Shown in pieces: positions 48,901 through 59,057 of a DNA stretch of 64,000 nucleotides. The notes under the pieces were generated by a model that made no database searches, was not told where the DNA came from, and saw only the letters and a program-made list of their open reading frames with translations. The DNA comes from Temnopleurus reevesii (Eukaryota > Echinodermata > Echinoidea > Temnopleuroida > Temnopleuridae). Position 1 is the stretch's first letter, and each line of letters opens with the position of its first letter. The position numbers and the translations under genes were made by a program. Location of the stretch: the NCBI GenBank assembly GCA_036244855.1, contig BQKZ01000428.1, forward strand, positions 91,011 through 155,010, in the 5' to 3' direction.

Positions 48901-51900
48901 TTTCTGCTTGCCGCCGGCGACAAAATTCGTGAAACATCCCCGGGCAATTTACGCAGGATTGGTCGGTAGAAAGTAAGGGAGAAAGGTACAGTTTTTATGG
49001 TTACTTACGTAGTCCATTCGACTCCATCTTGGATGCAATGTTGACAGTCTCACCAAAGAGACAGTATCGAGGCATCTTAGAACCAACGATACCAGCAACT
49101 ACTGGTCCTGTGGAAAGGAAAATCACTAACGTATCTCAACAAAAAATTACAAATCATAAATGACACAGAAAGTATCAATGAAAACTCTTAAAAGTAATAG
49201 ATGCATTTTTCTAAATTATCTTGGGCCTATAGACAAGGGACCAGGTAGCTATAGCGATATAGAGATCATCGACTTCGTGATTCTTACAATATACTGCTCT
49301 CGAGTTCCATTAAACTCCCATAACTTAGCCAAACNGTAATGTGTAGAAATCATGTACATGCTACTTAATAGCTACTTGGGTATTTATGGCTTTATGTTAT
49401 GACAATTTTACTGTCTAGGATAATTAAAGGGGAAATACACTCAGACATTAAAGGCGGGGCGACATGACGATCAGGGCGTGGCTAACTGGCCGCTGCCATT
49501 TTGATTACGAAGATTGGCGAACAGAAAAATCACGGCGTTTTTAACCTGGAATAGCGAGGGAGCAAGATATATTTCGCTAGCTCGCATTTTGTCAATCGCA
49601 TACGAATGCTTTTCGTACATTTTTAGAAAAATCGAAGCTAAAGAGGGGAGCAATCATGGATCGGAAATTTGTACGAAGTGTCCCGAGTGTCTGAGCTTGG
49701 CAAGGTGCGTAAGCAAGGAAATTTTCAAATATCATTGTTGCCAATACACAACACGCCGTCCGTGCGCGCTCGCAACCGGAAGTCTTTTCGATCATGACGG
49801 ACCGACTTTAAATTGCTATCATTGAATGAAGAGAAATAAGATGAACAAACTGTGAAAATTTGAGCAAAATCGGATAATCCATTCAAAAGTTATGGATTTT
49901 CAAAGTTTTGATTTACATCCCTCATGGGCTCCTTAAATTGGCAAACGTACATGAACAAAATGGCTGCCAACATGGAGAACTCTCCATTTGCTTTGTACAC
50001 AAAATTTCACATTTTCCTCTTTTTCCAGAAAAGTAGACAAAATTATGTTACTTTGGCTAAATATATTATTGTCACATCAATTCTGCAAGCATTCCAGAAA
50101 GAACAGCGTTGATTCTTCATTTGAAATATGATATTGATCCATTTTCAATAAATTCATATACAAAGTGAATGAGGAGTTCTCCATGTATGACATCACAGAT
50201 TATGCTAATTGGCTATAAGTTGCCAATTCAAGGATGCCCAGCTCAGGTGGAAACAATAACTTTGAAAATTCACAACTTTTGAACGGATTATCCGATTTTG
50301 CTCAAATTTTCACAGTTTGTTCATTTGATTTTTCTTCATTTACTGACTATACATTATTGTCTGGGTGTAATTCCCCTTTAATAGCTACTTTGGTATTCAT
50401 GGCTTTATGTTAATATGACAATTTTACTGTCTATAGGATAATTAACACTGTGAGTCTGGTCGATTGTGATAATACAGACCTTTAGCATGACGACGGTATA
50501 TGGCCAATCACAACGCTATTTCTCAAGCGCGGGATAATCTAGCGGGCCGCTAAGGTTGAGAACTGCTAACAAGACGGGAGTGCCAATCACAAAGTTAACT
50601 CGAAGGTTCATTCAAGAAGTAGCGTTGTGTTGGTGCACCCTTCTGGAACGGACCTTAGAGCTAACGTTGTGATCAGCCCTACCGTCTTCTATGCCAAAGG
50701 TCCCTTTTGATAAAGTCAAACACACTTTGCTTGGTTCAGTAGAATGTTGATTACCATTTTTAAGAGGGTAGCTCGGTCGGAGCAAATTATCACCTTGTTT
50801 ATCCATTTCTATGTACATGTTTTCTAATTCATTGAGGTGGTGAATACGAAGGAAAACGTCTAGGAATCTTTTTAAATGTATTTACATTACTGTCCAAACT
50901 GGGATTTTTTTTAATTAAAAGGTTAAAATAAAATATTAGTCAGAGCTGACTTATCAATGAAATCCTTGATTTTGAATGGATGGAATCTGTAACTGTAGCT
51001 TTGGTAACTGTCAAGAAATTTCTGCTTGCCGCCGGCGACAAATTTCGTGAAACATCCCCGGGCAATTTACGCAGGATTGGTCGGTAGAAAGTAAGGGAGA
51101 AAGGTACAGTTTTTATGGTTACTTACGTAGTCCATTCGACTCCATCTTGGATGCAATGTTGACAGTCTCACCAAAGAGACAGTATCGAGGCATCTTAGAA
51201 CCAACGATACCAGCAACTACTGGTCCTGTGGAAAGGAAAATCACTAACGTATCTAAACAAAAATTGCAAATCATAAATGACACAGTAAAACCTGAATCAA
51301 AACTCCCCCAAAGTAATAGATTTTTTTCCAAATTATCTTGGGCCTCGACAAGGGGCCAAGTAGCGATATGCAGATCGTCGATTTCGTGATTCTTACAACA
51401 TACCGTTCTCTAGAGCCAATATAAAAATGTTTATGCATAAATATACTCGAACTGACTGATGCCTTTCATCAGAGGGTATGTTTTTTAACCAACAGGTGCC
51501 TTGCAAACCAACCTGTTTGTAAAAACTACCCTTATGAAATTAAAAAGCGGTATAAGTGACGTCATCAGACGTCTTCAGGGCTCCGTAATATAAAATTTTC
51601 CAATTGATCGTATGACTGATATCAATCGCAAGTCTATGGGAAATCATGTACTAAAGATTGCGATTGATTGCAAACTTGGTTTGTGTTGCAGGTCCCTGAG
51701 CAACGTACCAGTGTGTATACCAATCCTGAGCGTCATTTTGGTCCCAGGGCGGTGAGGGATCACCAAACCCTTGATGCAGTTGAGTAGGTCCAGGGCCATC
51801 AAAATTATCTCGCTTACATGCTTGTTCCATACGGATCTCTTGTTTAGAACCATAACCATGCTATAACAAGAGACAGTGACGTCATTGATTCACTTACCAG

Positions 51901-54900
51901 TGTGTATGCCGATCCTGAGCGTCATCTTGGTACCAGGGCGGTGAGGGATCACCAAACCCTTGATGCAGTTGAGTAGGTCCAGGGCCATCAAAGCTATCTC
52001 GCTAGCATGCTTGTTTCCATTGCGCTGAGGAACACCTGGTTAAAAGAAATATATATATGCGATAAAGATTTAATTCTTGACAATTTTCAAGATCCTTAAA
52101 GAAGTATGTAACAAATTTTATCTCTTCAATAAAAATTAATCTTCAAGGAATTTCATTAAACGGACGTCAAGATAAACACTGCTGTAAGCGTATAGGGACA
52201 TGTGAAACTTTCTGTTACAGAGAAATTGCGTATTGTGTAAAAAAGAAATAAAATAAAATAAAAAATAAAGAAATAAAAAAAATCTCGTTACAAAAAAGGA
52301 CAAAAAGCTTACAATTCGGACCCTAAAAACTACATTTGGTCTCTTAAATAAATAAAGAAGTTTAAGGTTGGCTCCCTACACTGCAAAAGATGCTGGTGTT
52401 GAATTTAACACCAACCAGAATCTATATAGGACCACACCAGAAAAGTGTTAAAATAACACCAGGTTAGAGACAAATAAATACATTTAAACATCGACTGGTG
52501 TTGTTCGGAGCCTTAAACAGCACCAGATGACACCAAATGATCGGACTCACTGTGCAGCATCAAATTAAACTGATGAGTAAGAGACCAATCTTGATATTCT
52601 CAAGTTGTAGCTTTTGGCTACTATTGCTTCAAGCCATTCATGGGCGGCAGAACTCGGGTAGGGAATTGGGGGCTGTAACCCTCCCCTTTAAAAAAACTTT
52701 CCGCGGTCCCCGTTTTAGTAACACCATAGTTTGACGCTGTATAAGATATTTTGTAAACTATCGTAAAACTTACACATGTGTGTTACTTTTAACAAAAATC
52801 GCATTCTACAATGAAATTCAATCTGTAGGCCTATATATGGTATAATTAATGATTTTCTGAATTTTTTTCTGATGATTGAAAAAACCTTAGCTAAAAATAT
52901 ATTCAGAGGAGTTAAAATTATGGGTAAAAGCCATTCTGTCATTCATGTGGTCCATTGTTTGAACAGGGTTTCTGTGGTTTCACTTACTGCGCCCTCATCC
53001 AAAAAATAGAAAAAAAGTTGAACACGATATAAACTATTTCCGAAAATTTAAGTGGACCACAGACGATAGAACCGTACGCCGTTTATGCAACTGTGCGGAC
53101 ATAACAATCGCAAGCCGGTTCTGATTTGAATAGCATTACAAAGGACCATTGAATTTCCTTTCGACTTAATTTTTCGAAAATAGTTTATATCGTGTTGTCG
53201 GGAATATTTTACCTGATACAACCATGTAGGCGTCGCCAATCGTCTCTACCTTGTATACGTTGTATGTATCGATTCTGCTGTCAAAGTTGGTGTAGACGTT
53301 GTTCAACATATCAACGACCTGTATTACAAACAAAGGAAATTAAATCAGATCATAGGGGCTAATAAAGAATCCTAAATTCTTTTCTAACACCGTCCGAACT
53401 AATCGGCAGTTGCGTTCTTTTCATTCGCCGGTTAATGACAAAATCTGGTTACAAACCTCTCTTGTTTAACAATTTATGTACCAATTTAAGTATCATTGTA
53501 CATTTTTACAATCATATGACTCAAATTGTGATTGATTATAAAAAATAGTACATGTATATATAGCCTACAAACCTGTAGAGGCGAGCTTTCCGAACAGATC
53601 CGAGTGAATCCGACAATATCCGAAAACAGAATCGTAGCCGCGGCAAAGTTCTCGGCATGAACGACCTGGTTGCGTTTCAAATTCTCGGCCACCGAGATCG
53701 GCAACATCTGATAGAGCAGCGTATCCGTCCGCTTCCGTTCCTTGTGAAGCGCCTTGGTCTGGTCGGCGAGCGTAAGAACGTAGTTCTGCATGTTGGAGGT
53801 GAGTGATTCGACGGCCTTGATGATGATGACGCAGAGGAAAACGACGAGGACCATGATGCTGATGCTGACGGCGAGGTCGGCGTTGTCCGTGGTCACGGCC
53901 GAGTTCAGCTCGTTGAGGATCACCTAAAGTGAAATGAGGTGCAGGAAGGTTTTAATAATAATAATAATAATATGCAATTTATATAGCGCACGTATCCACT
54001 CTCATTGCCAAGTGCTCAAGGCGCTTTGCATGTATTACCCTGGCTTTAGCCCGGCAGCCACCAGCGCGCGTGGCATTTCAAGGAATAAAGATTCCTGCCA
54101 GGTACCCATTCACCTCACCTGGGTTGAGTGCAGCACACTATGGGTAAATTTCTTGCTGAAGGAAATTAACGCACTGGGAGAGATTTGAACCACCGACCCT
54201 CTAGTTAAGAGGCGAGAGTCCGAACCACTACACCAGGACGCTCCCTATTTAAGGTACACGTATAAAAAAAAAATGATTATTCAGGCGGGCGTTTCATGTA
54301 ACTTGTCGCTAGCAGTGACAATTTGTCGGCACTCATAGCATAAATCCAATGACATCATTGATTTCGATCGGATGAAAAGCACTATTACCATAGTGCTGCT
54401 ATGGTAATTGTCGGAAAATTACTGCAGCTTGTCGCAGGCGACAAGCTTCTGGAAACCCCTTCCAGATCTGCTACGTCTGCAATAAACCCGACTAAAGCAC
54501 AAGGAGAGCGCAAATTCAATTACCTTTTTTAATGCATTCACACTTCTGACCGTGTTCGTCTTTGAATATTTCCAACAATTACGACGTCATTGATGTAGTT
54601 ATCGATTAGACCGACTTTGAATTTTAAGAAATTTCATAACACTGTTTCCTTACTTCAGCCGTGTTCTTCTGTAGATCCCTGTGGAAAACAATTGTCAAAC
54701 CATCACTGCCCTTCCTGCTAGAAACAGCGACCTCTCGACTCTATTTTTATTGTTTTAATCTTTAATTGTTTTTAATTTTTAATTTTAAATGTGTCTATAC
54801 ACACCCTTACCTCAGCCATATTCTTCTGTATATCCCTGTGGATATCGATGTAAATGGTCATGTTGTGAAACCACCACTGCCCCTCCTGTAAAGAATGTAC

Positions 54901-57900
54901 TGTTTAGGATATAAGTAATGTAAGATCTTCCACTGAGTGCTGCGTTTACTCATGAAACATTGTTCACTAATTCCCTCACTTACCTCAGTTGTGGTCGGAG
55001 TTCTCAAGATGGAGACCACATTAGCCCCGGAGATGCTACCATTTGACCATAATCTGACTTCCTGATCATCCATTTAGAACCAAGTTTGTGACTTCGTCCG
55101 CCTTCGGTTTTTACACGAGCTTATGTTGTTAGTGGCATTGTTAATTTTACAGACTTACTAATAGTAGCATTTGATAAATCTTTCTAATGGTGACTGTTCC
55201 CGTACCTCAGCCACGTTCTTCTGCATATCTCTGAGGATATCAATGTAGATCGTCATGTTGTCGATACAACACTGTCCTTCCTGCCAAGACGGTTCTCTGG
55301 TCGCGTTTATGGTCAGGGTTCTAAAGATGGAGAACTCTAGTGTCTTTAGTCCACTAGAAGCAACACTTTGACAACAATCCGACTACCTGATCAACCATTA
55401 AGTGCCATGCCCTGTATGTTAGCTCGTCCGCTGAATTTACGTTGCTAATTGTACAGACTTTTGATTGTAGCCTCGATAAACTTCCAAACAGTAACTGTTG
55501 TTCCCTTACCTCAGCCATGTTCTTTTGTATATCCCTGAGGATGTCAATGTAAATCGTCATGTTGTCGAACCACCACTGCCCCTCCTGCCAAGACGGTTCC
55601 CTGGTCGCGTTGTTATAGGAGATGATGGATCGCATCTCAGTGATGGTGTTCTGGAAGTGGAAGTCATGATCGGAGTTCTCAATCGAGTCCTCTAGGATCA
55701 TCCGGACCAGCTGCGAGTACTTCTGCGAGGCCCATATGTTGGATTTGCCGACCTACATGTTGGAAATGAAATGGTCACTTTTATCACAATTCAACGAGCT
55801 ACTAACGTTAACAACGACATTTAGTAATACAAGCTCATTTTACAAAAGCAGCAGTTGATGATCTTTGCGTACAGAATTGTTGGTCCAGGATGTATTAAGT
55901 ACTCCCAGATCGACGTTGCTTTGTTGTCGATGTCTTAACCTGTTGACTTCTGGTAGTCCCTGCACAAAGTCTCTGTGAATTACATCGAGGATTTAGGATC
56001 TGGAAATGCAGACCTCTAACCTTAAAGTTTATTCAGTGGAGACACTTTACATTTAGATATAGATTGCATATAAAAGAAGATTGGTGTAGTCTGCTTATCT
56101 TTGATATTTCTTGATATCTATCAAGAGAATATAAGATTTAAGATCACCTGGGAAAATTGGACGATACATTGTTTTAATTGAATTCGATCTTTATTTTGGC
56201 GTAATTTCTCATTTTTGCTTTGGTTACTTGTATGCTTAGTTACCATCATCGTAGCAAAACGAACCTGCATTTTCTCCATGTACCAGCGGTAATCCGTGAG
56301 CCGGTTGAAACCACCCTGCGTGTAGAACACCGCCCCCAACGTGCGTTCAATGCCAGTCTGTTCCATCCCCACGATGAGCAGCTGATAGGCGACTAGCGTC
56401 TCCCAGAGACCTTGGCCGCCGGACTTGCCCACGCTCTCGTAGAGCCAGTCGATGAACAGCTGGATGGCGTCGGTGTAGAAGTGTATGACTTCGTAGATGG
56501 TGGTGTTATGGATGTCGAGGGTGAGGCGGTATTCGAAGAGGTAGGACATCAGGGCTTCTTTGTTCTGGAACTGCTGGTAGGCCATCGTTCCCTTGACGGG
56601 CCAGTCGTCCAAGCTCTCCAGAACCTGTTGCAAGAGGTTGGCATTGTAAGAGAATGGATTTTTCCATGGACACATTCAACTTCTTTTTGTACAAATATGA
56701 AAGGTCAGCGGCTTGTTCCTAGTTGTATCCTGATTGTTGGTAGCCCCGGATCCTTCAATACAGAAGCTTCTGCAGGCATTGTACGATATGAATTTTCTTC
56801 CGCCCACAGCTTTTGTCCTTGATGAAACTAATTGTGTCCATGTTCTCCTAACCATTATTATTGCAAGTGGGGAATAGGAAGAAATCATACTTATTGTTAT
56901 AGCCCCGTGTTTCTTATAAAAAAATATTATAACATTTTAGATACGTTTGAGAAAGATTTCGAATTTGCGGCCCAATTGAATATGCAATGTAGGCCTATTT
57001 ATTTTTCTTAACAAAATGGTCAACAGACGTACACAGATTAGATGGCTTGTGATTTGAATGATAGTATTCCATCCAGTCGCTATGAAATTGACTCTGGTAT
57101 TTGAAAATTTTAGGGTAAACATGATGCTCCCATGAACTAAGAGAGATGAAAGTAGACATAACATTTAAAGGTGAATCTTGGGCTGAGTTTACAAGCAACA
57201 ATTAGGTCTTACTTCATCGGTCAGTGGGTAGGTATTGATGAGGAAGATCTTTCTCTCTGGCCCGGTAGCAGCAGTCTTCTGCTGCATCAGTGAACTGATG
57301 TAGAGTGCAGTCATGTCACTATCCATCTGCAGACTGTGGACCAGTGTGCCAACCTGTAACCAAAGAATTCACAGAATTTTATGAGCCCGACATGATCTTG
57401 ATTTAGCAACATTGTAATAGAGATATTCAGTTGAAATGGCATTGTCACGGTCTTCTGTTGCATCAGGGAGCTTATGTACAATGCCGTCATGACCCTCTCC
57501 ATCTGCAAACTGTGGACCAGTGTACCAACCTGTTACCAAAGATTTGGATTATTTTATGAGCCCGACATAGCAACTGTATCTAAAACGAATATTCAACTGA
57601 AATAATAATGCATTGGAATTGTCGCAGTCTTCTGCTGTACCATGAAGCCTATATGCGGTACCGTCTTTCATCTCTACAACTGCAGTCTGTGAACAATTGT
57701 CCCAACCTGTTTCCAAAGAACCCAATGCGCTCATGTGCCAGACATGGCAACGAGTATTAAACACATCTCGCTCGCATCAACACTCTTCGAAGCATCACTC
57801 TCAGATCAGACAGACGATTAGCGTTAGGTAAGAATGAGTCATCACCATCACTATCATTATCATCATCACCATCATCATCATCATCATCATCATCACCATC

Positions 57901-58101
57901 ATCATAATCATCATCACCATTATCATCATCATCACCGTCATCATCATGATCATCATCACTATCACCACTTGCCTAGCTGCTGTCGACTAAAGCGGACGTT
58001 CCTTCTGATCTCGCTTGCATCAACGCTCTTCTTGAGCAGAGATAACCAAGGCTGTCAGAACGATGATTGGCATCAATGTTAGAGTGAGCATCTCCGTTTA
58101 C

Positions 58102-58155
<54 letters not shown>

Positions 58156-58388
58156 TATTATTATTTATATCATTAACACCTTCCTAATCATTATTATCAT
58201 CATTATAAACATCACATAACCATCATCACATTCACTATCTTGATTATCGTCATCAACATCATTAGCAGGAGCAGCAGCAGCATCATCATCAGGATCACTA
58301 CCACCACCACCACCACCACCATCAACATCATCATCATCTTCATCACCATGACCATCATCATCATCATCATCATCATCACCATCAGCAG

Positions 58389-58419
<31 letters not shown>

Positions 58420-58436
58420 CCTCCTCCTCCTCTTTC

Positions 58437-58498
<62 letters not shown>

Positions 58499-59003
58499 GC
58501 CATCATCACTTACCTGTCGACTGAAGCGGACGTTCCTCCTGATCTCGCTTGCATCAACGCTCTTTTTGAGCGTCGCTATCAGATCAGAGATAGCCAGAGC
58601 TGTCAGAACGATGATTGGCATAAGAGTTAGAGTAAGCATCTTGATCATCTGACGCCGTTTCCCGTTTGGTGTGAGGGGCGTGGCGGAGCAGAGCATCTTA
58701 TTCGAATCCTGAATGGCCTCCCGAACTGAGGTCTCCACCTGTCGAAGAAATGTATTTTTTTGTTTGTTTATTAATATTGCCATTTAGTGATATATTCGTC
58801 TATTTCTCGATCACCATCATCACCATCATCGTCATCGTTTTAACCGTTCGCTCGTTATCTTCTTCATCATATACAACAGCCACACTATTATCATCCTCAT
58901 CGTCAGCACTGCCATCATTTTTATTAACATCCTTGTCATGGTCATCATCACCGTCAACGTCATGATTATAATGAATCCGTCATCATTACTATTAATATCA
59001 TTG

Positions 59004-59057
<54 letters not shown>

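Noticed and set aside
49514..49825. 103-codon plus-strand open frame with several cysteines
   Set aside because: It lies in a TTAA transposon copy and crosses its edge. The other copy at 3706-4078 has stops, so there is no sign of protein conservation.
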